Positions 39,001-51,000 of a DNA stretch of 64,000 nt are shown here, in pieces; position 1 is the first letter of the stretch, and every line of letters begins with the position of its first letter. This DNA comes from Paragonimus skrjabini miyazakii (Eukaryota > Platyhelminthes > Trematoda > Plagiorchiida > Troglotrematidae), in NCBI GenBank assembly GCA_014338405.1, contig JTDE01000961.1:71667-135666 (forward strand), written 5' to 3'. Both the position numbers and the translations under genes were made by a program. The notes beneath the pieces were generated by a model. The model saw nothing but the letters and a program-made list of their open reading frames with translations, was not told where the DNA came from and searched no databases.

Positions 39001-42000
39001 TGTTGGAAAATAGTGTTGATCTTTGTCTGAGTACTCTTGACCCATGACATATCGTCTTCCTATCTGGTTAGTTGCTAATTGTTAGCCTAACACAAATGCA
39101 ATCGAATTTGTAACTGGTCCGACGTAGCGGTAAGAGTTACTACTCATGGCCTACAAACTGTTACAAAAGCAACATGCACAAATAACAATGGACATTCATT
39201 GACAGTGTCTAACATCTAAAGGAATTCAATAAAACATTAACTCGGATGTGTTATAAACTCTTTTTAATAGTCTTTTCCAAATAAGCAAATGGGATATGAA
39301 TATCAACATGAATAAATAATGTAAATATTCCAGTTCACTTAAAACGGCAGAGCATACAAAAATGCAGGAAGTTTCAAATGATTCCAAATTGAACTGAACA
39401 CATAATCAGTAAGATAGTCCATTACACACACGCGTTTAACAGTCGATCAAGAATGACTCCTTGTTCTTCAACAAAGAAGTACAAGTGCAATGAACTAGTG
39501 TAAGTACGAACACTTTAGTAAAAATATTACAGTAGTAAAAACGATCACCTACCATGTGATGGTTTTTAGTGAAAAAAGGAACACAATTAATACTTACATT
39601 TTGTGTCCATTAACAAACGACACAAACTGTTCTGTATAAAATTTTCCAAGGGGTGGTCATAGCAACCGTTCAAAAATTCCAGGCAAACCAGAATTATTTA
39701 GTAAATTATTGTAGCCGCATCGTTTACGTAGGTTTTCGGTAACTTATCGAAATATCGCCCATCGTGCTTGGAAACATAACAAACCTGCCAATCGACTGAA
39801 ACCACACCCTTTCAAGCCCTATTATCAGCACATCAGCTTTTACCTTAAGATTTGAAGGCAATGAAATGCCCCCCTCGGTAATATATCACAACTAACTAAC
39901 TCACTAACTAGCTCTCTGTCTTGAAATGTGGTGCGCACTTGCGTAAACCACAAAATTGACAAATGATGTAGAGATGGAATGTGACTGATAGTCGATTTGG
40001 CGGGTACACTATGTTGTGTGTTGTGCCATGTTCGCCTCAGTTCATCTCTGGTTAGGATATGAAAAAGACAGGACTTGATAAAGATTTGCAGTAACGATAC
40101 AAAGCCTTATAGAATCAGTTACAACCGCTATCTGTTTTATTGCCCAATTGTTAGTAGACATATGAAGAACGAACTGAACTGGCAAGGGGAATGTAAACGA
40201 AATGGTTATTCAGAGTTGCGTGCAATATATGGGGTGACACAGATACAAAAACACTGTGTGTGAACTGGACATTCAGCACTCTGAAAATGAGTAGATTAAC
40301 TATTCAAATCGTGAAAATGGTACAAGTACCACAACTTGTGAAGTGTAGCGTGAGAACAGGATTGTATATAAAATAGTTATTACACCTAACACCTCCCCTT
40401 TTTATGTAAAAATAGCATCAGTAGTACGAATGCAATCGCGGATTCACTTGTGTTGTCGGCTGTAAACTCTCTGAAGCTTCCCGTGAGTGTTTCAATGATG
40501 TTCAGTATTGGCCAGTCTCCTTTTGTTTTTACGGGAGCGCGTGTGAAAATGTCTACGAAATGTTCCGTTTAATTAGGGACAGTGAAGTGGAGAACGGACA
40601 TGCTGAATGCTAAGGTAAAATGAGTTCTACCGTTCGTTATAAATATCTTCGGAGAGTCCAAGCGGATGAATAACTGCAGTAAGCGAGTGACTGTAACCTT
40701 AATGTTCAGCTAGGCCAATAGAAATTCCTACAACTATATAGCAAGTACGTTGGCAACAACCAGACATGTTTGTCCGTCCAGTAAAGTCCAGATGTAGACA
40801 ATACTACGGTTGTTGTACCATTGATCAGGAGTGTTAGGCAAATTTGGCTGACGATTAAACAGTTATCTGACATACGGAATAAATACGGTAGTCCTATTCT
40901 AACCCAGCATCCGGTTTGGGCCAGTATGCATAGCTTCGTGCAAAAACCTTCACGCGGTCTATCCAAGGGTGCCCGGAGTGTAACAACTTGATTATGTGCG
41001 TGCGTAAGACTTGTGGTACAATCATCTTGTCCGTAGACATGACACAGGAGTTCAAGATTAAAAACGATATTTGACGGCCGAAACATGGTAGGTCACTATG
41101 TGGTTCGCCATGGGACGACTTCGGATGAGCCAGTTGTTGAAGAGTCTCATCGTGTTATATTGTATTCCAGTCTTCTTCAGACCATTTTAACTATCACTGC
41201 TTGCACTCAGATAGTTTCCGAGAGTGATCACGACTATGTCATTTTGACTCTGAGGTCAGAGAATAAATCAATCGCGAAAAGGTGTCCATCTGACCGAAAT
41301 TGTCGGTCGATCCTTATTTGAACATGAAGTCGCATGCAAGCAGTATATTCGCTCATGTTCTAGGCTAGCCTAGAATACCATTTTCAGATCCAAAATTCGT
41401 AAGTAACAGCCTGTGGTTAGCCAGCACGGTTGAGCGCCGCCCATATGGTGCTTATGAGACTTCTTTACCGAACGATGGTTGACACAGCTTTCTTCTCGAT
41501 TTGACTATGTTCCTCTCGGATTGGAACCAGCTATCAAGTAATATGCACGGTAATGTTTTCCCAGCCGTCCAAAAATAAATGAGATTACGGGACCGTAGAT
41601 TAGAAAAACCTGATGCAGAAGGCACATTTTGGATTGTTATTGCGGTCTTTAGATCTGGTATCCCCCCATCTTTGTTGATGATAAACCCAAGGCACTTGAC
41701 ACTTTACAATAGCAACCCGCATTTATTCACCAGCAAGTCGATGTGCCGCCTGACTTATACAAGCACCCAAACAAACTTTTGTGTTAGATCATCCGCATAG
41801 TTGCCCATGGCGGGGATATAATCCAGGTAACCGGTAGCATCTGGAATGATTGCCAGCTTTGTGTCTATTACCTTTTAAAATATTGCAAACACCAACTTTA
41901 CAATGGAGAGCAGCCGGTTGCATTGGAAAGGCTCATGATGTGCGTTGATAGGCTTGAAATCCATTGCGACGGCTACTTGGAAATGAGCTTCCGTTAGGTT

Positions 42001-45000
42001 CAGCTTCACAAAGCATCAACCAAAATCTAACCTGACAAACGAGTTTTCCTATACCAGTAACAAATACCGGCGTACCTCGACAGCGCCATCCAATCCCATA
42101 GAGGAAGCGGCAGAGTCACATGGTTTCATCGCCCCTTGTCACCACTATAATTGAAGACACTCATGTAAGTAGTTGGCTGACAATATGATCCCTCAATGCT
42201 GAATTCAGCCTGGATTACGAACTGCAGCACAGATAACTAGAAGCCTGGGGATGAACTGTAAGCTTTTCGTGTCGGCGTGATGGAAGACTGGTTTTTTTTC
42301 TTTGTACAATATCTAGCGGAGTATACAAAGACTAGTGCACACAGTCTTCAGACAGTGGGTTAATTGTTAACGTACCGATGATGGAATTACTGCGCTCGAA
42401 CGTGTTTGTCACAGTGTCTGGTTGCAGCAGTTACTGATCGATCTGTTCAGGAGTTTCAGGCTCTCCGTCCAGTTCAGTCCGACGAACTCAATCTTGAAAC
42501 AGCCGGTGCGATTCGATCAAATCAACCGGTAAGTCACATTGGGTGAAAAAAGTGTGGACGTTAAGTGAGGAAAAGCTACAAACTTTTTAAAAATTCGCCC
42601 TTTCAAATGAGTTCCACTATTTTGGTGTACTGCAATGCAGACTGTATTAACTTCATCATCAACAACAATGCGCTGACAGTTGTTATTAATGTCTGACTGT
42701 TACACAACCATCTTCGATTTGGGGAAGGTAGGTGATGAGGAGACAGTGCTGAGGTCTTGAACCGCTCAAATCCAATTTTAACCATATAATATCTAAGTGT
42801 CTACACCTAGCAAACGAAAGCCGGAGCAAAATAACATCTACAATGCGGCTTATTTACTGCTTTCCAGCCGCACTATTTGACGCGTCTTTACTCTACAGAC
42901 AACTCTGTACATCTGAAACAATTGCGCCACTAACGGCCATCTATCCCGATATCTCCAGCCATAGATGTGTGTCAACAGGTGCTTAGGCTGGAGGATTAAA
43001 AAAGTCTAGCGCAATTCAATGGCTAACCAACTTCTGGTTATCATCAGACCAGTACACCAGCTTATCATTCGAACCAGCCAGCAACAGCATCAATGTTTGC
43101 TGACCCTCAAAGACTATCGGTCAGTATATCACGATAAGTGTCAGGCTTTACTTAACTCTAACACCGACCGAAGTTGAAAATAACTGATTCTGATAGTTCA
43201 TTTGGAAGTGTCTAGCTTGAAGTAATATGTGCTCATCGTAGATGTGGTAAAGGAAGTATGTACGTCAGTGAAAACATCTAAATTAATTACAGCCTCACAG
43301 AAAATCGTTCGTACTGTGTACAACGTAATGTACAGTCCAAAATACACTAATTCAGCAGCAAGAATGAAAACCAAACTGTGACGTCCACTATGTCCACATG
43401 TGCAAGAAATATACACAGAGTGATGTATGATGATGAATGACGAGAGTGAAAGATAAGAAACTAAGGTTCGTATTTCTAAGGTCGTGGCACTTTTCTCCTA
43501 ATTCGAAGAGTATTCGACGTTTAAAGGAGGTCTTAATTAAAGCCAAAATGTGCACCTAAATGACCGTGAAAAGCTATCACTGAAGTTAGACGATATCAAG
43601 AGTGTTCTGATGTTTAAACAAAGCTGTTCTGTTCAACTACACTGCTCGAATGGCACCAGCTACTTGAAAACAAGTAGGAGGTTAGTAGACGGGATTTAGC
43701 TAGTGATGCCTTTCGAGCGTTTACATCTAGCAGTTTGAGCTGTGTATTAAGAATACCAGACAACAGTTTACAATGCAATGTGTGCCGGCCCAAATAGTCA
43801 CTAACTTAATAACAGAAATAAACACCAAAAGTAAGAAACCATATGTCACGAAAGATACTCAGCTTGTGGTCCTGCAAACCATCCGGTTACTAACCTCCTT
43901 TTCAAGAATAGGATGTCTAGATATCACTTTCGTGTGTCTTGATGTCAACTTAAAATGTCCTAAGAGGGTTCATCCAGATTCCAACGGCGAACATGGTTGC
44001 ACAGCTAATGTGCACATGGATAGGCTGACAAGCACACCGATTAGTTGGCTCTTACAAAGTGAGGGGACACATCCGCCGTGCGCAAGGAGTCAACAAAACA
44101 AGCTTGACTGGACCAGATTGTCAGATTGTCAAAGATACTAATATGCACGTGGTAAACACTGGATGCGTGGACGTGCTCGTACGACGCAGTACGCATACGG
44201 ACAATACCACTGACAAAACGTCCGCCTATATATGAGTACGTGAACGATCACAGGTCAGCGCAGACTTTGGTCCGAACAGCTGGATAAGTCCAGCAAGCCC
44301 CGTTTCCGGGTGATAGAGCGGTAGCCATTCCAGTAACGGTTTGACGGCTGTCTGGACAACAGAGTGCAGGGCTGAAACCCTCAGAGTAATTGTTCGATCG
44401 CGGTTTCCAAGCCTGAGGGTATAGAGCCTGGGGTAGGTAGCAAACAATTGAGTTCACTCTAGTTCTAGATGGCCTGCATGTGATTCAGGCGAGACAAGCC
44501 TCCTCACGTGAGTGGTGTGTGGGTCTGCTAACAGCAAGATATGATTGAGAACAGCCTAGCAGCAATCACCCGCATTTAAGTGCTACGAGTGATCGAGACT
44601 ACGGTGGACAGAGGAAAAGACTGACCAAACATGAAAAATTTTCAACCGCTACCTTATAATCAAACGGCTAACAAACTCATGATAAAAACTGATTGCTAGA
44701 TGTACACTATCTGTCCTTTTCTTCTGAGAGGTATCGACCGAAAAAGCGAACTAACCGTTAGCCCTAATTGGTTTCAGCCTCTCCCGCATCGTTCTGTCTA
44801 TTTTGGAAAGGTTTTTGTAAAGTACGCTACGCGCCTCATAAACGTGCTGGTTGTCACCATCCTAAATGACAGTACACTCTGTCCCAGGAAAGTATAATTG
44901 TTTGATACTTCTGCTGCACAAACCCTATAAGCTACTATATTTAACGTTCCTGATGCCTGATTCTGACTCGGTTTTCTTATAAACGGTTTTACCACATCAC

Positions 45001-48000
45001 ATTGCATTCTCAGTTTTCAGCCAAACGATTGAACACGTAATAAAAAGGAACAATCCAATAAGTTGATCAAGCTGAGTGGGCCGACACGCGAAGATTGTAT
45101 CAAGGCACCTTAATTTAGGAAGGCTATATGGTCGTTGATCAAGCCTCGATCCGTTGGGTTAAGCGGCTAGTGTCATCGTGTTTGCACGGAGTAGAAACAA
45201 ACAGTGAAGATGGACACTGAGTCTGACATCCCCTAACATCACAATACAGTTGAACTGCTGAGTTGAAATCATTTGTGCCTGCGAGTTGTTTACTTGAGCA
45301 CGAGGTACAGGCACATTCAAGTTGGTTATTTGAACGTCGATACAGGGGGTTTGTTAAATAACTCCTGTTGCTCTTTTTCAATTCTCCACTTAGAACTGAT
45401 CGTTTGTTCCTGGTTCTATCAAATGAGCATGCATATATATTGCATACAATAATGATGGTGAAGTAATTATCACATAATTATCTCAATATGCCGACGAATT
45501 TTTCAGCCACGTTAACGTGTTGAACAATACGAAGATTATGGAAATCTCAATTCAAACTCCTGACACAGAATTAGCAATACTTACAGCTTGAGACTAACTA
45601 CTACTTCCACTGGCAAATGAGACCATTTTAGTGATAGCTGAAATAATATCACCAATTTGTTTACACAAAAATCTCCAGTTGCATATTTTTATCCAGTCAC
45701 CATATTACAAAACCGATTGATAAAAACGCCTCTTTGCAAACTGATATAAAAAGTCAATCAGTCGACTAACTCTGCGTATTGGTTCAGTTTTGTCTTCGCC
45801 TGACACCGATGCAACAAGACAAGTTGGGGAAGAATGATTCTTCGTGTGCGTTTCGTCAACACAGGAGCGGAGAGTTGGTTTCTCATGTTGTTGCTGCTGT
45901 AGATCGATGATTGCCCAGATGTTTCGGGTCGGTCAAGCTGAAATGGTTTCATGCATAGTATCATCCCAGCGTGAGATTTCATTGAATGGAGTGATTTCGA
46001 ACTGATCAAACTTAATCGCATAAACACGCCCTCATTGGTCGCATGGCCAAAATAGTCGAAAGAAGAAAAAACTGTGAGCACCTGAGCAGAGTGCGTTAGT
46101 TGCCATCCTTCGGGAAAACATTGATGTGATCGGATGATCAATTTGAACCCAGACCGTTGCAAGAAAGCTTCAGTCACATCTGGACCGAAATAAGAACCGC
46201 CACCACGATAACTGTTTAGGCGAGAACCGGGCTTTAGTTGTGGATCACTCCAGAGCAAGTTGAGCAACTGAATCAGGTAGGACAAAAGACGATGAACGGA
46301 GTTGTGAACAAAACACGTTCCATTCAGCCATTAGCAGTGAATATGGATTAACATGCCCACATAAAGTGAGGAAGTAAGCTATTAACGTTTGTAAAGATTC
46401 CCAGAACAGAAGTGAAAACCATGCCACAGCTTAAAGATGAATAACTGAACATGGACTTGTTCACTACAATAAGTCGGTAGTAATATTCATCATAACCACC
46501 ACTCATATTGTGTCAAACTTTCCACATTCACATGAACTTTGCAGTTATCCCACGTCGAAAAGAAGCACCAAACTCGGGTTTCTTTCCTAATAAAGGTAGC
46601 CGGTAATGTATTGAAGAAATTAAGATCTCGACCTCTGTGACTGTGAGGTGAGCATACTGGCCACTACACCATGAACTTCATAATAGACACGCCTGAATAA
46701 CTAAGAGGAAAACTTGATAACAATCTGGCATGGACAGTGTTCAGCTAACCCGATCGTTCCGACTAAGTGTAAGGAGACCAGTACTTGTTCGTCTTAACCA
46801 ACACTCACATGATCAGAATACCTCGGCTAGGTTGGAAGAACTAACATCGTTTAACCAAAAATTAAAATTCAACACCTAACGGGATAAATTCCAGTTCGAC
46901 GAAGATGTGCACTACTGATGAGTTTTACCAGTAGCGCTTAGTCTCTAGATCAGTTGGCTGAAAATTAATCTGACTGGGAAATCTACGGATATGAGCGATG
47001 ATCAATTAATAATGGTAATTCTCGTGTTTCAGACGAGAATTCCTATGACGTTTAAATCAAACAGACTGTTACAAGTAACATTATGCATCAGTTCTGAAAA
47101 GATTGGATAAAACATTTCAGATGGAAAAAAACAAGTTTTACTCGCATTTTTCAACGTCTAATGAAGAAATATAGCTTTCAAGTTGAACACCACTCACAGC
47201 TGATCGCAGCCGTCGCATTTCCATAGACTTTTCAGTCGACCCCTTTCGAAAAGAAGCACTAGACTCGAGTTTCGCTCTCATTAGAGCTCATCAGTAGTGC
47301 ATATCCTTAAAACTGCCGGGACTAGAATTCCGCCCATGATTTCATGAGGCAACTGTGTTGACCACTGCGCCATTGACCTCACAGTAGGCACGACTGAATT
47401 ATCATATGTGAGCGTGCAACCACTTTTGCTTGTGAGTAATGATCAGGTTGCCCGATCGTTTCGATAGGAGATACAGTTACTATCTGTTAACTCCGATGGA
47501 TGACCACTTCCTAGACAGGTCGAAATGTCAAAAGTCTATGGGAATGAGACAGCTGCAATCAATTGTGAGTGATGTTCAACTTGAAATTAACTAACTCCCC
47601 GACTACTCATCAGTAAATTCAACTTTCTCCGACAAACAAACACCGATTTTCAACGTCAAGTCATACTTATGGATACTGTGACTTAGGCTAACGTTGGTTC
47701 TGACAATGTTGTACGAAATGGTTAACCAGTAAGCAAAAACGCACTAACAGAATAATAAAGGGACAACCGCAACCGAATCAGAATCGCAGAGATACAAGCT
47801 CGTTAGGGACCGCAGTATAATCTAATATTCGAGAGTACTTCTGATCAGTGATGCGGAGAACCGCATATTCTGCACAACATTACTCAGCAGGACGATCAAT
47901 AATTTCACTGCCAGAAAGTCTTGCAATTCTCTCGAACCGTCGGTTGCCGCAGTTAATAAAACAATGTTGTGAACCCTCTTAAACGATACGCTGGTTTGTT

Positions 48001-51000
48001 CTCAATATAGTGGAACGCTTGACAGAATTCGGATTCTCTTCCCGGTAATAATTAACGCAAAAATCTCGGTCCAGAAAATGCCGCAACTGCCCCGCGATTT
48101 GGTTCCCAAAACAAGCCAAAAGTCGCGTACAAAGGAAACCGCTTTGTTCCGCACCAACACGTGAGTGACAAAGGTGACAATTACAAAGTATTTATAGGGC
48201 GCGTAATGACCAGACATTCCCAAGACAACAAAGAGAACAGTTACCGGAAAAAAGAGAGTTAGGGTCGCTAACGAGCATAGCGGAATAAAAAGTCTCGACA
48301 AATTTAAACAGTTCCGCTAATTAGGACTGAATCAATCGTTTTTTTTCTTTCCCACGATGGAGGTGGCTTGGGACAGTAACAGAGTGGGCGTTCTAACACC
48401 TCCCCCTTAAAGATTGTTGAGTTCAATCATATTATATTACGGGTAGATGAGACGAGAGTAACCAATTCGGTGAGGAGATCAAGAGTCTCATGCGTTTTGC
48501 CCGTAACAACAGAAATAAGGTCATAGCCAACACGACAAGCTTAGCGACTAATCCATAAATTTGATGACCGAAACAGTTAGGTGACTGATGTAGCGTGCCC
48601 AAACGGGGGATTTCAATTCAGTTTAGCATGTCCCGCCAATACTTTGCCTACACTTAAATCCCAAGGGTTTACAACTATGACAGAATTTGGAAACGTGTAA
48701 CGTTAAACTTCATCGCCAAAGAAATAATTGTGTATACGATTTAACAAATATGAACTTGATAAGAGTTTTCCCCTCCATCAATTTGAATACCAGCTGGAAC
48801 AAGAATTTCACGAGACGAATTCATTTCGTGCACTCTGTTCAGTCGCAAACGCGTAACACTTACGAGTGAAATAAACGACTAATTGATGAAAAATAAATGA
48901 ACATCCGTATCTTCAAAAAGTCACCTTGAACCCGATTAGTAGAACCAAGGCAAGTGTAATATAACTGTTAAATGTTTTTGGGTACATACTGTGCACTTTT
49001 GGCTAACGATCAGCAAGACTTCAACAAGCGTACGCTGTCTCACCCGGTTGCATATTGTGACCACATGGAATCAATGATCTGGTGGCCGATAATGTCCAGC
49101 TTTGGTTGATTGGTCCACAACTATTGTCCGGTTCATCCACTGATTGGGGCATCCACTTTGGTAGATACCTCTTGACCCCATTCTCTATCCGTCTATCTGT
49201 CCTCCCAATATATGTGTCCCCGCAGCTTCGGATGAACAAATAGTTACGATAATTCGTAGAGAGAACAGAATCGGGACTCTTGATTGTCGACAAGGGAGTG
49301 CTTCTGGTGTGCACAATGAAATGCAGCTGGGTGGCATTATAGGCCTAATATAAAACCAACTCGGGACCTCGTTTTAAACTTATCCTAAAATCAATGCCTT
49401 TGTATAGTAACACAATGAACAGTCTACTTCTGTAAGCTAGGCCTCACTGTGATTATAATGCTCGACAAACTTGTCCGAATAGTTATTCGAACACAGCACC
49501 TATTCCAGTAATTTTTTGCAATTTTTCTTCTGTTGTTTCGGACGTGCACATCTTCTAAGCTCAGTGGAATAGTGTTCAAACTAGAGAACGTTCATTTCCA
49601 ATCGGCAAGAACTTGAGGATATTAAGGTATTGTTCGGTCTAAGTGGGTTTCCGGTATGCTACACACCTGATCGTCGTATAAGATTTTCTGATACTTAACG
49701 CATCGAGAAAATCCGCTGATTAACTTTTCTCATCATTGTTCTTGGCCATTAGACATTTGGTTTAGACCAGACACAGTCGTTCCGTGTGATCACAAAGTGC
49801 GACCAGGTGAAACTATGTAAGTTTGTTAAGATCATGACAATCATTCGTAACAAGTCTCCGTTGTGTACTCAAAAAAATTTAACAGTAACATTATTCTTGA
49901 TTTCGGTTTTATAACCATGATCAAAGTATCTTCGCAAAGTCATGGGTATTTATTCATCTGTTTTCAGTTAATCGTTCGTTTATTTCAATTTTAAATGTTA
50001 CACATCTGCGATCAAACGAAGTGTGCAAAATGAATTCACCTCCCGAACTTTCTGTTCAAATATATGTGTAAAATTCTCGGAGCCATAAGTTAATCTGAAA
50101 ACCTAGTTGACCTCGGTTTTTGGAAACATTCTGAGAGAAGTGGCGTAACAAATATGATAGTGTTCATGAGATTCTCGATAGTTACCTGTTGCCAGTCATG
50201 AGGGTTTACAGCATTTGGTCCATCCAGACATGGGCTGAGAACAGATGTGAACTGACGAGAGAAAGCGGGAAGAAAAAACGGAAGATCTTTCTGAACTCAA
50301 ATGAACTTCTGAGGCCAAAACTGTCAAACGTAGGCATGGAATTATAAACACAAAATAAAGTCCAGTTTGCCAACATAGAATTCGACGGCTCTTTTGTCCC
50401 CAGATATAACTGAGTGGCATACAACCACAATTAAAAAACTGAACAGCAGTGTTGCAGCGATAAGAGAAAAGGAGGTGGTGAAGGAGAAAGAAGAAGGATG
50501 GAACTGTGAGTAATCTAAAATAATCGACACGGAAGTGTCCCCAACTTGCAAATATCATCCAATTCAAAGTTGGATAGTATCCACGAGTCAGTTTTATTGC
50601 GGCTTTCATTGCATGGCTCCATTGTAAACAATGTTGCAAGCACTGTTCTCCTTTAATGCAAGCTTGAAGGATGTCTACAAAAACTAACGAAATTTGTTAA
50701 AGAAATGCTTCTGTATTAGTCCGTCATAATCAACCAAGTCCATTCTGTCTGGAAGCAGGTTTTTCTCCATATTCCGAATAATAGTAATTGTGTCAGAAGA
50801 GATGGCCTCTAAAACTGTAGACAGGCGTACGCGAACGCCTACGAGCCTGTCCAAACGGTAATTTGTCTCGGGCCCTGCTTCAATGCGACAGAAATAGAAA
50901 ATAATGCAAATGGAAAATTCTACCTTGTTCGTAAATAATAACTGAAGTCATAAGAGCAACAATTTAGTAAAGCCTGTTTCCTGCGTTTGATCAAAAGACT

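Larger units (their letters stand above)
37574..45806 (-). other. Phosphatase intron of about 8.2 kb
   Basis: The intron contains the gypsy-like RT remnant and its probable LTR. Bases 42.2-45.7 kb show nothing I recognise, although several frames of 60-122 codons occur on both strands. Confidence 0.7.
46268..50185 (-). other. Phosphatase intron of about 3.9 kb, dense in retroelements
   Basis: Within 3 kb it holds two minus-strand SINE-like copies, an inverted SINE tail, an LTR-like sequence and the GIY-YIG remnant. This is the densest repeat cluster in the window. Confidence 0.7.

Noticed and set aside
43773..44141. 122-codon plus-strand frame
   Set aside because: No motif or splice context was recognised. 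It is consistent with a chance frame in a long intron.
48002..48301. 99-codon minus-strand hydrophobic frame
   Set aside because: It lies entirely within the LTR-like sequence and spans its TATA box, so it is not a likely protein.
50821..50850. Nested palindrome ACAGGCGTAC...GAGCCTGT
   Set aside because: It is a single occurrence with two competing weak pairings and no associated element, so chance is sufficient.
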